From a virus, in IMG/VR virus record IMGVR_UViG_3300038428_000826, positions 1-42,826 of that record: a DNA stretch of 42,826 nt; one strand, written 5' to 3'. The translations under genes were made by a program, and so were the position numbers. The notes beneath the pieces were generated by a model. It was not told the origin of the DNA and did no database searches. It worked only from the letters and a program-made list of their open reading frames with translations. Shown one piece after another: positions 34,301-40,622 of this stretch; position 1 is the stretch's first letter; each line of letters starts with the position of its first letter.

Positions 34301-34622
34301 TCAGTTCCTCACATTTGAAACCGGCGCGCATAAGCCAGCTCCCGACATAGGAGCGATGGCAGTCGGCCGGGTTTTTTTCCCAACATATAAGTATTTTGCC
34401 GTCCAGCTCCTGCCCGACTTTCTGCGGATCGAGCTCGGCAAGAATGTCATCATAGAGCTGGTAATATTGGGTTGTACTCATTTTGAGCATCGCCCTGGTC
34501 GGAGCTAATGCCAAATAGCGCTGCCCCTTCCAGTTTGGGGGAACGCCGATTGAGATTGCGACCTTTCGTTCTCTCTCGATACCCGCTAATATAGGACTCT
34601 TAAAATAAGATGTATAGATCAC
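34257..34622 (-). CDS. DUF488-family protein running into the tRNA gene
   Basis: This encodes 121 aa starting at GTG 34622, overlapping the TGA of the RHH gene as GTGA. The signature C-W-E-x-N-P-x-D-C-H-R (ICWEKNPADCHR) is the conserved core of DUF488, whose function is unsettled. The last ~15 codons (TGGSLAVGQQALNL, stop at 34257) lie inside the tRNA gene at 34226-34300. The natural C-terminus may therefore have been lost and replaced by tRNA sequence. Confidence 0.75.
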   Translation of the reverse strand: MIYTSYFKSPILAGIERERKVAISIGVPPNWKGQRYLALAPTRAMLKMSTTQYYQLYDDILAELDPQKVGQELDGKILICWEKNPADCHRSYVGSWLMRAGFKCEELTGGSLAVGQQALNL

Positions 34623-34747
34623 TTCCCCGCCTTTTTCAGCAGCTTTTGGATGATGGCCTCGTAGCTATCGCCCTTTTTGCCCATCCTAGCTAGCTTTTCG
34701 GCGGTTTCCTTACTGACCTGGATCGTGGTCATTCCTTCTTTGCTCAT
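34619..34747 (-). CDS. ribbon-helix-helix / VapB-like antitoxin-type regulator
   Basis: This encodes 42 aa (MSKEGMTTIQVSKETAEKL … SYEAIIQKLLKKAGK). The beta strand MTTIQVS followed by two helices is the ribbon-helix-helix layout of small DNA-binding antitoxins. It lies directly before DUF488 and overlaps it (GTGA). The -10 of the promoter ends only 7 nt upstream of the ATG, so the mRNA seems leaderless. It could repress its own promoter and the other two copies of the operator block. Confidence 0.7.
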   Translation of the reverse strand: MSKEGMTTIQVSKETAEKLARMGKKGDSYEAIIQKLLKKAGK

Positions 34748-34771
34748 TGTAATCATTATATCAGTTATAAC
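34748..34771 (-). promoter_or_regulatory. promoter/operator copy C (RHH-DUF488)
   Basis: The core of the shared block is TGTAATCATTATA (34748-34760) and GTTATAAC (34764-34771), with the same 3-bp gap as in copies A and B. On the minus strand -10 TATAAT is at 34755-34760. The -35 is poor (AAATAA-like), unlike copies A and B, so this promoter may depend on an activator. Confidence 0.7.
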
Positions 34772-34781
34772 CGCCATTATT

Positions 34782-35243
34782 TTAGATAAGGTTTCGAGCC
34801 TTCATACTTAGGAATTTCTTCGGTTCTGCCAGGATGATATGATCGAGTACCGGAATCCCTAGCAACTCCCCACATTCCACGAGTCGCTTCGTCAAGTTTA
34901 TATCCTCGCTGGATGGTTCCGTGTCTCCGCTCGGGTGGTTATGAAAAAATATCACGCTTGAGGCGTTAGCAGTTATCGCAAATTTGAAAACTTCCCTCGG
35001 ATGGACGAGCGAACTGTCCAGCGTCCCGACTGACACGATGTTGAATCCGATCACACGGTTGCGGGTATTCAGGGCCAGGACGCCGAACATCTCTCGGTCG
35101 GCGCCGTCGAATATGCCCCGGACCGCTTGCGCCGCCGCTTCAGGTGAGGTTGCTTCGTTTGCCAATAGACACTCTGTTTTGTGAGATAGGCCGGAATCCC
35201 GAACCATCATCAACGTGTAGGCCGTGACCTTCGTTCCGCTCAT
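34782..35243 (-). CDS. radC: RadC-like JAB/MPN-domain protein
   Basis: This encodes 153 aa. The JAMM motif is complete: Glu (~51), H-x-H (HNHPSGD, 101-103) and S-x-E-D (111-114). RadC-like proteins are common on mobile elements; despite the name a role in repair is not established. It overlaps the 35240-35647 gene by ATGA and belongs to the parB operon. Confidence 0.85.
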   Translation of the reverse strand: MSGTKVTAYTLMMVRDSGLSHKTECLLANEATSPEAAAQAVRGIFDGADREMFGVLALNTRNRVIGFNIVSVGTLDSSLVHPREVFKFAITANASSVIFFHNHPSGDTEPSSEDINLTKRLVECGELLGIPVLDHIILAEPKKFLSMKARNLI

Positions 35244-35647
35244 TTTACCACCACCTTGAACTGGTCAGCCAGATTGCGGAACCACTGATTAACAAATATT
35301 ACCAGTTGCTTTTGTGCCGAGTAGTGAACCCACTTGACCACACCGTCCTTGAAAACGACGGTCTCTTGGTCTACGCCCAAACCGTCCTGTCGGTACGAGA
35401 TGGGATAGTAGTTAAGGTCTTTCCCTTTTATGAACACTACGTCGGGGTCACGCATTAGATCGCCGTTCTGCTCGTAGTATTGTGCGACTGAGTACATTTC
35501 GCCGTAATTGCACTCACCCACCCACTCGATATGAAGGGCCATGAAGCCAGAGGATTCCGGCTCTAGCTTTTTCGGGCTGTCCAGGGTGACGCCTTTGGTG
35601 AGATCGTCCATAAAGTGCGTTGCTACTGTGCTAATCGGCTTCATCAC
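35240..35647 (-). CDS. hypothetical protein (DUF6908-like)
   Basis: This encodes 135 aa from GTG 35647 (or ATG 35644). The segment YYEQNGDLMRDPDVVF is reminiscent of the DUF6908 type found on plasmids and phages; I have no function for it. It lies between parB and radC with overlaps on both sides, so it is part of the same operon. Confidence 0.65.
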   Translation of the reverse strand: MMKPISTVATHFMDDLTKGVTLDSPKKLEPESSGFMALHIEWVGECNYGEMYSVAQYYEQNGDLMRDPDVVFIKGKDLNYYPISYRQDGLGVDQETVVFKDGVVKWVHYSAQKQLVIFVNQWFRNLADQFKVVVK

Positions 35648-36498
35648 TACACCCCCAGGAGAGCGGATACCCTGCGGTACTCTAGGCTCTCGCGGAACTT
35701 TCCGACCAGCTTGTAGAGCATATCGACCTTCTCTTGCGTTATGTCAAGCTTGTCAGCTATGGCCTGGGCTGTCATGCCAGGATTGTCCAGCTCCAAATCG
35801 TTGATCTCCTGGAACGCTTTACAGGCCCGCTCAAATGCTGTATCGAACTTCTTGCGGGCTTCGGCCTCTTTTGGAGAGAGCTTGGTCTCGGGGAAAAACT
35901 CGACTTGGTTCTCTTCGCAATAGATTTTCTCAATCAACTTCCGGCATTCGGCTACTGAGAGCTTGTCGCCCTGCATGATCCTGATTACTCTCGCTTGACC
36001 GTTAATGCTCAGCTTGGACAGAAACCCGGCCACCGCTACGGAGAATTGACCGCGCTCGACCATGTGCTGCACGTCCTCGCGACACTTGAGCAAGCTCAGG
36101 CTCCAGGTGATTTGTCCTTTATCCTTCCCTATTACCTCAGCCAGCTCGTCAACGTCATGGCCGTCGTCCAGGTACTTTTGATATGCTCGGGCGACTTCCA
36201 TCGGGTTAAGGTCCGCCCGATTAATGTTCTCTATTAGCTGCAACTCTTTGGCCAGGTTGCCGGTGTAGACGATGCAGTCAACCTCGGGAAGCCCCAGGGA
36301 GCTTATAGCCCTAAACCTGCGCTCACCGGCGATGATGATGTATCCTCTTCCATCCGGCCTCACCGTTATCGGCTGGAGAAGGCCGTTTTTGGCAATGGAC
36401 TGCGCCAGCTCTGCTATTGCAGTTTCGTCAAAGACCTTGCGCGGCTGCTCAGGATCAGGCCTTATGTCCTTAACTGCAACTCTCATGATTTCCCTCAT
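35647..36498 (-). CDS. parB: ParB-family CTPase/DNA-binding protein
   Basis: This encodes 283 aa. The ParB N-terminal domain has GERRFRA (58-64) and ENINRADLNPME (90-101), the CTP-binding motifs. An HTH follows (VDELAEVIGKDKGQITWSLSLL, ~116-138), then a helical C-terminus. ParB proteins load at parS sites and slide as CTP clamps. No ParA gene is visible in the window. TAGGAG lies 9 nt upstream of the ATG. The dispersed TTTC-NNNN-GAAA palindrome is a natural candidate for its binding site; one degenerate copy lies just upstream of the promoter. Confidence 0.88.
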   Translation of the reverse strand: MREIMRVAVKDIRPDPEQPRKVFDETAIAELAQSIAKNGLLQPITVRPDGRGYIIIAGERRFRAISSLGLPEVDCIVYTGNLAKELQLIENINRADLNPMEVARAYQKYLDDGHDVDELAEVIGKDKGQITWSLSLLKCREDVQHMVERGQFSVAVAGFLSKLSINGQARVIRIMQGDKLSVAECRKLIEKIYCEENQVEFFPETKLSPKEAEARKKFDTAFERACKAFQEINDLELDNPGMTAQAIADKLDITQEKVDMLYKLVGKFRESLEYRRVSALLGV

Positions 36499-36523
36499 CC
36501 GTTAATACTCCTATACGATTACT

Positions 36524-36575
36524 TATAATCATTATAGTAGTTATAACGTCTAAGTCAATAGGTACGCAGAAAAAA
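36524..36575 (-). promoter_or_regulatory. promoter/operator copy B (parB operon)
   Basis: -35 TTGACT (36553-36558), a 16-bp spacer and -10 TATAAT (36531-36536) are seen on the minus strand. TATAATCATTATA (36524-36536) and GTTATAAC (36540-36547) are identical to copy A, and the upstream region with its A-run (GTACG-C-AGAAAAAATT) is nearly the same. Confidence 0.85.
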
Positions 36576-36585
36576 TTACGGGAAT

Positions 36586-36599
36586 ATCTCTTGAGAAAT
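36586..36599. repeat. dispersed palindrome copy 5 (degenerate)
   Basis: TCTCTTGAGAAAT keeps the core CTTGAGAAAT but lost part of the left arm. It is about 30 bp upstream of the parB -35, where a ParB autoregulatory site could lie. Confidence 0.5.
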
Positions 36600-36602
36600 G
36601 GA

Positions 36603-36632
36603 ACGAGCCGAGCAATATAAGCCCGACTCGCA
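36603..36632 (-). terminator. imperfect hairpin downstream of HTH gene
   Basis: CGAGCCGAGC and GCCCGACTCG can pair with two mismatches around an AATATAA loop. The run of T after it is weak. It may terminate the upstream replication operon before the parB promoter. The remaining 36633-36740 holds no gene that I can support. Confidence 0.4.
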
Positions 36633-36740
36633 GTACATTGGGAAATTATAGAAATCTTATCCACTTTAATGGCACTTGTCAAGGCGTTACCGTCCTCTTG
36701 ATCTGCACTCGTCATTTACTCTCAAATCCCTTGTCAATAG

Positions 36741-37163
36741 TTATACGGTAATTTTTACCTTCTTTTTGCGTTTAGACTTCCATACCGCAAAGTCGTCGAC
36801 CTTGCGGTCTTTCCCCACCAGGTATTTCAGCATAAGGAACATCTCCATCTCGAGCTTTTCCTCGTCCATGTTAAGCTCCCTAGCTATCTGGGCATATGTC
36901 CAGGCCGGTTGTACAGTGTAGTGCAGCGTAATCGCCACTCTCTTCGGAATGCGTACCAGCCTCGCATCGATCTCCGCTGCCAGCTCTGCGGCCGGCACGA
37001 ACCTGGCACAACTTCGCTCGCCCGATCCTGGTCTTCCCGCTTCTCTCGGATCGGTAGGGTACGTGCCGCCCCGTAGCATCTCCAGGTTTGGCAGAATGAA
37101 ATCCTCTAGCTGCTCCATGGTCGGCACAATCTCCTGCGGCGAATACCAGTCCTTGCGGATCAA
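36741..37163 (-). CDS. putative HTH regulator (sigma region 4 / ArpU-like)
   Basis: This encodes 140 aa from TTG 37163, overlapping the upstream stop as TTGA. The C-terminal half (IPKRVAITLHYTVQPAWTYAQIARELNMDEEKLEMEM) looks like a sigma-70 region-4-type HTH, followed by a Lys-rich tail (WKSKRKKKVKITV). As the last gene of the replication operon it is well placed to be the late-gene activator. Function is inferred from layout. Confidence 0.5.
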   Translation of the reverse strand: MIRKDWYSPQEIVPTMEQLEDFILPNLEMLRGGTYPTDPREAGRPGSGERSCARFVPAAELAAEIDARLVRIPKRVAITLHYTVQPAWTYAQIARELNMDEEKLEMEMFLMLKYLVGKDRKVDDFAVWKSKRKKKVKITV

Positions 37164-37354
37164 GATTCCTTTCTCCTGTCAAACTTGGGCTTGATCCGAA
37201 TGAGCCTGTCAATCTCGTCCAGACTCTCCCATTTGCAGTCATACGTTACGACAGCGCTTTGTCTGCGTCTCACAGGGATATGTCTGTACTTGACCTCGAT
37301 AATCTGCCAGCACAGGCGGCTTGCAGGATTCATAGCGTCAACGAATGTTTGCAC
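37160..37354 (-). CDS. small basic hypothetical protein
   Basis: This encodes 64 aa from GTG 37354, which has AGGAG 7 nt upstream; an ATG at 37333 lacks an SD. It is rich in Arg and Lys and has no recognised domain. It overlaps the RusA gene by 17 bp and the next gene by 4 bp. Confidence 0.55.
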   Translation of the reverse strand: MQTFVDAMNPASRLCWQIIEVKYRHIPVRRRQSAVVTYDCKWESLDEIDRLIRIKPKFDRRKES

Positions 37355-37736
37355 GTTGATACTCCTCAGTCGCAGAAATCATTAACCGTGTCTCTTCCCG
37401 ATCAGCCAGGCAGATACGGCCATAGCCGATTTCCAAATGCCAGCAATCGTCCTTCACAAGAATTCCGGCATCGCACAGGCCATCGATCCAAGCTTTGCAG
37501 GCGCCGATCAAGTTCTCGAGGTCCCGCACGCGGCGTGTCGTCACGCAGAACTCATAGCTGATAATTGCTCGCTCCGGAGCCTTCCAACTATCCCGATGTT
37601 GCAGGCCCAGATAGCAGGCATACTGCCGTTCCTGCTTAACCAGTTTGGAACGGTTGATGTAGTGGAGCCGCCCGTTTAGTGAGAGCTCCGGCCTGGGCAG
37701 ACCGCCGAACGTAAAGGTGAGTGAAAACACGCTCAA
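37338..37736 (-). CDS. rusA: RusA-type Holliday junction resolvase
   Basis: This encodes 132 aa. The C-terminal pattern RRVRDLENLIGACKAWIDGL followed by AGILVKDDCWH is the RusA signature with the catalytic Asp residues. It resolves branched DNA during phage recombination and replication before packaging. It starts at TTG 37736, overlapping the replication gene's TGA (TTGA). Confidence 0.82.
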   Translation of the reverse strand: MSVFSLTFTFGGLPRPELSLNGRLHYINRSKLVKQERQYACYLGLQHRDSWKAPERAIISYEFCVTTRRVRDLENLIGACKAWIDGLCDAGILVKDDCWHLEIGYGRICLADREETRLMISATEEYQRANIR

Positions 37737-38689
37737 CGATCTCCCCTACTGCTCCCCCGATTATCAGCCTCTCGCCACCTTGCGTACTCTCGTGCCTGTG
37801 TTATCGACATCGGCATTGTCCGTCCGCTTTCCAACCTGGAGTAGTTCAGTTTGGCTACGTTCAGGTCGAGGAACTTCTCAATGCCCCTGCCGAGAAAATC
37901 TTTGAGCGTCCAGCGGTGTTTCCAGTAATACTCCGGTGAGAGCACGATCACCGTGTAGTTACAGATAGCCTTGCAGAGATCATCGAACGAATAGACCTTG
38001 AGCTTGGCGTCTATCGCCCTGGCGATCTCATCTGTCAGCTTCCGATGGACGAGTATCCTCTGCGCGTTCCAAAGGTCGAAAATCTCGTTTCTTTCTTTAG
38101 TATTTCTTTCTTTACTGCTCTCTACATAGACACTAGATTTCTTTAAATTTTCTTTATTAAGATTGTTGCCTGTTATCGTGGTTGATAACGTCTCATTATC
38201 GTGGTTGATAACATTGCCCCCGTTATCGTGGCTGATAATTTTAGCTTCATCCAGCTTCAAATCATTATCGTGGTTGATAACGCCCTCCGTTCCCGTGCCT
38301 TCAAAATCTCCGTTATCGTGGTTGATAATGCCTTCTGGCAGCGTTATCGTGGCTGATAACGGTTTTGACCTTTCCCCTGCTTGCCCATACTCGAAGCTGA
38401 TCCACTTGTCGAAATCCTTTTGCACAGAGTAAGCGTCGTTATCGTGGCTGATAACACGGTGGTCGGCAAGGCTTTTTAGCGCTCTGCTTACGTTAGGTTT
38501 CTTCATGCCGGTTAACAGTGCCATTTCAGCCAATGTGAAAGACGTTTTCTTTCGGTGCCATCCCCAGGTCATACGCACAATTCCATCAAAGACCTGCCGT
38601 GCTTCCCCTGGCATCCTGTACCTGCAAAGGAAGTCCAGCAGCTCGTTGGCTATGTCGGTATGGCCGTTCTCGGCCTGCGGGCTTGCCAA
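37733..38689 (-). CDS. replication initiation protein (O-like), carries the origin
   Basis: This encodes 318 aa from TTG 38689 with GGAAG 6 nt upstream. The N-terminal winged-helix region (DIANELLDFLCRYRMPGEARQVFDGIVRMTWGWHRK) matches phage replication protein O N-terminal domains. The centre has repeated (I/V)I(N/S)HDN peptides which are translations of the DNA iterons. The C-terminal part (residues ~215-300) may bind a host helicase or loader. The origin-inside-initiator layout parallels lambda O. Confidence 0.82.
   Translation of the reverse strand: MASPQAENGHTDIANELLDFLCRYRMPGEARQVFDGIVRMTWGWHRKKTSFTLAEMALLTGMKKPNVSRALKSLADHRVISHDNDAYSVQKDFDKWISFEYGQAGERSKPLSATITLPEGIINHDNGDFEGTGTEGVINHDNDLKLDEAKIISHDNGGNVINHDNETLSTTITGNNLNKENLKKSSVYVESSKERNTKERNEIFDLWNAQRILVHRKLTDEIARAIDAKLKVYSFDDLCKAICNYTVIVLSPEYYWKHRWTLKDFLGRGIEKFLDLNVAKLNYSRLESGRTMPMSITQAREYARWREADNRGSSRGDR
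38093..38165. other. AT-rich unwinding region next to iterons
   Basis: This is strongly AT-rich and one-sided in bases (T/C runs on the plus strand: TTTCTTTAGTATTTCTTTC and onwards). It adjoins the iteron array and is coding for a Lys/Asn/Glu-rich linker. This looks like a duplex-unwinding element. Confidence 0.6.
38172..38455. repeat. seven 18-bp iterons: probable replication origin
   Basis: The consensus is (G/A)TTATCGTGG(T/C)TGATAA(C/T) at 38172, 38195, 38222, 38264, 38312, 38343 and 38438 (start positions). Each is an imperfect palindrome with arms GTTATC/GATAAC. Five copies are read as INHDN or ISHDN and two in another frame as LS(T/A)TIT. The conservation is therefore at DNA level. Confidence 0.9.
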
Positions 38690-38723
38690 GTAGCGCTTCC
38701 TTTTTCCTCAGCTCGATCACGAG

Positions 38724-38957
38724 CTAATTGATGTGGGCGAGGCCTATCCTTACGCCGAGGTCCACTGCTTTGGCGTAGGCCACAAATAGGACGTTAGGGT
38801 CCAAGCGGGACAGGATGGGGTCATTCAATGCCCACAGCCGTACCATTTCATACATCTCCGGTACCCCTCCATGGGCGTCAATCACAATCTGACGAGACTG
38901 CTCGTTTGATGCGCCATATAGCGATTCAAACCGGTCTATCCGTTGGCTGTCGTTCAA
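38724..38957 (-). CDS. hypothetical protein
   Basis: This encodes 77 aa from TTG 38957, overlapping the upstream TGA as TTGA. It is a helical small protein of unknown function. It sits between unknown early genes and the replication initiator, so a replication accessory role is possible. Confidence 0.6.
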   Translation of the reverse strand: MNDSQRIDRFESLYGASNEQSRQIVIDAHGGVPEMYEMVRLWALNDPILSRLDPNVLFVAYAKAVDLGVRIGLAHIN

Positions 38958-39172
38958 TTCAGGCTGATCTCCCTCTGCAATTTCCGCATGGCACTTACCA
39001 CATGCGGGCTCCAGGTGTTCTGGATAACCCGCCTGGCTTCCATGTAGACTTTGAGCCTGTAGACGATCTCACGCTGGATCGCCTCCTGGCCGCCAGGGTT
39101 GACGTAACCGTACTTCAGCATGCCGAGCACCGCGCACCGTCTTTCGATGGTTTCCATTATCTCTTTGCTCAT
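38954..39172 (-). CDS. hypothetical protein
   Basis: This encodes 72 aa from ATG 39172 (MSKEIMETIERR), which overlaps the stop of the upstream gene as ATGA. The frame is open to 39208, but the ATGA junction decides the start. It is helical and basic, with no known domain. Confidence 0.6.
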   Translation of the reverse strand: MSKEIMETIERRCAVLGMLKYGYVNPGGQEAIQREIVYRLKVYMEARRVIQNTWSPHVVSAMRKLQREISLN

Positions 39173-39813
39173 TGCGGCGCTCCCGTTGAGGCGTAGGCAA
39201 TCTGCCATGCCTTGTCATAGTCCTGACGGTTTACCGCCTCGGTGAAGCCTCGCACCTTGACCAGCTCAGCGGGCTTCAATTGCAGCTCCTTTTCTAGCTT
39301 TTGGAACAGCTCTTTGGAACCTTTGATCTTCGCTTTTGGGCCAAAATGTTCTTCCAGGTCGTCCTTCGGCTTGGCGGCCGGAGCCGTCGTCTTCGTCTCG
39401 CACGATTCCAGCTTCGGAATGACGGTGATCTGCTTGCTGACGTTGACCATGGCCTTAGCTATCAGCAGGGCTGTATCGGTCAGCGCCTTTTCGGTTTTCA
39501 TCACTTCTGGCCCCAAGGCTCCGCCGAGTACCAGGTCGGCCACGATCTTGACAGCACATTGGCTGACAATGATTTCGTCGTTCTTGTAGTACGGCTTCTT
39601 ACCCGAGCCGCCCTTATTGAGAGAACGAATAACCAAATCCCCGTTCTTGCCTGGCCCAATCCGGTCGTCGGCGACCTCATCGCCCACTTTCACGGGTTCA
39701 AAGGACGTGGCGCCCAGCGTCTTGCCGTTCTGCTCTAGCTGGCAGTTAAACAGTTTCCTGTTCTGTCCATCCTTCGTGTATTCTTTTTCGATAACTGCTG
39801 TGATCTTCGCCAT
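39169..39813 (-). CDS. hypothetical early protein, possibly ssDNA-binding
   Basis: This encodes 214 aa from ATG 39813 with GGAG 6 nt upstream. The frame is open to 39957 but that part is Arg-rich translation of a GC-alternating tract. The N-terminal ~90 aa are beta-rich and could be an OB-like fold (TAVIEKEYTKDGQNRKLFNC, VGDEVADDRIGPGKNGDL). The middle is helical. The C-terminus has a basic helix pair (LKPAELVKVRGFTEAV). Position suggests a recombination or replication accessory. I do not recognise the family. Confidence 0.6.
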   Translation of the reverse strand: MAKITAVIEKEYTKDGQNRKLFNCQLEQNGKTLGATSFEPVKVGDEVADDRIGPGKNGDLVIRSLNKGGSGKKPYYKNDEIIVSQCAVKIVADLVLGGALGPEVMKTEKALTDTALLIAKAMVNVSKQITVIPKLESCETKTTAPAAKPKDDLEEHFGPKAKIKGSKELFQKLEKELQLKPAELVKVRGFTEAVNRQDYDKAWQIAYASTGAPQ

Positions 39814-39819
39814 TTTCAA

Positions 39820-39910
39820 CTCCCTCGCGCGTGCGCGTACCCGCGCGCCCGCGAATGCCCGCGATCGCCTACCAGTCCGCGTGCTCCCGCGCGTACGCGC
39901 GCTCGACGTC
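39820..39910. other. alternating CG/CA tract
   Basis: Runs such as CGCGCGTGCGCG, CCCGCGCGCCCGCG and CGCGCGTACGCGCG cover the gap between the 39813 start and the end of the next gene. Alternating purine-pyrimidine tracts favour Z-DNA. The part at 39814-39868 has no gene. Confidence 0.5.
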
Positions 39911-40117
39911 CATCCTGCGCTCCTTCTCGACCGAGGCAACCAAGAACTTAATCGCATCTGTGCGCGTGGTTAGCGGCTTCCCATCCGCCGGTACGAGATA
40001 CCAATGGAACCCTCGCCATCTATCCTGTGACCGCTGTATCATCCGATCCAGCTCGTTGATTTCGTCAGGCGTGAGGTCCAGCTCGATTCTCTCGGATACT
40101 GCTGCCTGGTTAGACAC
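39869..40117 (-). CDS. hypothetical protein, possible RHH-like
   Basis: This encodes 82 aa from GTG 40117, with GGAG 7 nt upstream; the start overlaps the 44-aa gene's stop. The pattern RIELDLTPDEINELDRMI … TRTDAIKFLVASVEKERRM is consistent with a ribbon-helix-helix or related small regulator. The C-terminus is encoded in the GC-rich tract. Confidence 0.6.
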   Translation of the reverse strand: MSNQAAVSERIELDLTPDEINELDRMIQRSQDRWRGFHWYLVPADGKPLTTRTDAIKFLVASVEKERRMDVERAYAREHADW

Positions 40118-40244
40118 TTTCCTTCTCCTTCTGGGCTTTCTCTTTTATCGCCTGCTCGATCACCCTGGCAATCGCACTATCGTCCTGATTGCCCCAGGTG
40201 ACACCCGCCAGCACGAATTCACTTACCGACTTCTGTACCTTCAT
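40110..40244 (-). CDS. very small early protein
   Basis: This encodes 44 aa (MKVQKSVSEFVLAGVTWGNQ … KEKAQKEKESV). GAAGG lies 6 nt upstream. It overlaps the Cro-like gene's end by 26 bp and its stop region contains the SD and GTG of the next gene. It is too short to classify; the operon linkage supports it. Confidence 0.55.
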   Translation of the reverse strand: MKVQKSVSEFVLAGVTWGNQDDSAIARVIEQAIKEKAQKEKESV

Positions 40245-40464
40245 GATTTGCCTTCATATGTTGAATGATCGCAATATCAAGTTCAGGGAATTTCTGGCTT
40301 AGAGCAGACAAGAACTTCCGCCCTGGCTTCCTTTTTCCGCTTTTGATGCGGGAGTAGTAGCCAGCATCTACACCCAAGATTGCGGCGAATCTCTGAGAAT
40401 TAAGCTCGTTTTTCGCCTGTACTTCCCCGATGGCCGCTATCAGTGTGTAAGTGTTTTCTACCAT
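40219..40464 (-). CDS. Cro-like XRE-family regulator
   Basis: This encodes 81 aa from ATG 40464; a GTG at 40482 is in frame but overlaps the -10. The HTH spans ELNSQRFAAILGVDAGYYSRIKSGKRKPG. It is divergent from the CI-like repressor, the classic layout of a lysis-lysogeny switch, and is first in the early minus-strand operon. The -10 lies a few bases upstream of the ATG and no SD is present, so the mRNA is probably leaderless. Confidence 0.75.
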   Translation of the reverse strand: MVENTYTLIAAIGEVQAKNELNSQRFAAILGVDAGYYSRIKSGKRKPGRKFLSALSQKFPELDIAIIQHMKANHEGTEVGK

Positions 40465-40499
40465 GTAGTCATGGTATAGCACCAGTTGCCAGATGTCAA
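40459..40499 (-). promoter_or_regulatory. early promoter with operator palindrome
   Basis: -35 TTGACA (plus-strand 40494-40499) and -10 TACCAT (40471-40476) are separated by 17 bp. The palindrome TACCATG-TAGT-CATGGTA (40459-40476) covers the -10 and the start codon, so a bound repressor would block early transcription. Confidence 0.7.
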
Positions 40500-40556
40500 G
40501 GGGTTACTGACATAAAGCGTAAATTTTTTCTACACGATCAGCCAGATTTAGATTGA

Positions 40557-40607
40557 TTGACATAGCCACTATCGTGATATACTATATCTACATCTTGCCA
40601 ATTGGCA
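40557..40607 (+). promoter_or_regulatory. repressor promoter and downstream palindrome
   Basis: -35 TTGACA (40557-40562), 17 bp, -10 TACTAT (40580-40585). The perfect palindrome TGCCAATTGGCA (40596-40607) lies in the 5' leader, a likely autoregulatory operator. GGAGG follows at 40612-40616. Confidence 0.7.
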
Positions 40608-40622
40608 GCTCGGAGGTAGAAA

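Noticed and set aside
35647-36498. ParA partner of ParB
   Set aside because: No deviant Walker ATPase occurs anywhere in the window; the AAA protein at 21661 is of the IetA type.
36470-36715. 81-aa minus-strand reading frame between parB and the HTH gene
   Set aside because: It overlaps the parB promoter, operator and start, has no SD and no family resemblance.
36880-37242. 120-aa minus-strand frame over the HTH gene
   Set aside because: It is an Arg/Gly-rich out-of-frame translation of the 36741-37163 gene.
38172-38455. CRISPR-like array
   Set aside because: The 18-bp repeats are palindromic with irregular spacing (23-95 bp) inside a replication gene, with no cas genes; iterons fit better.
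39169-39957. Longer start of the early protein at 39957
   Set aside because: The added part is an Arg/Ser-rich translation of the CG tract overlapping another gene; ATG 39813 has a good SD.
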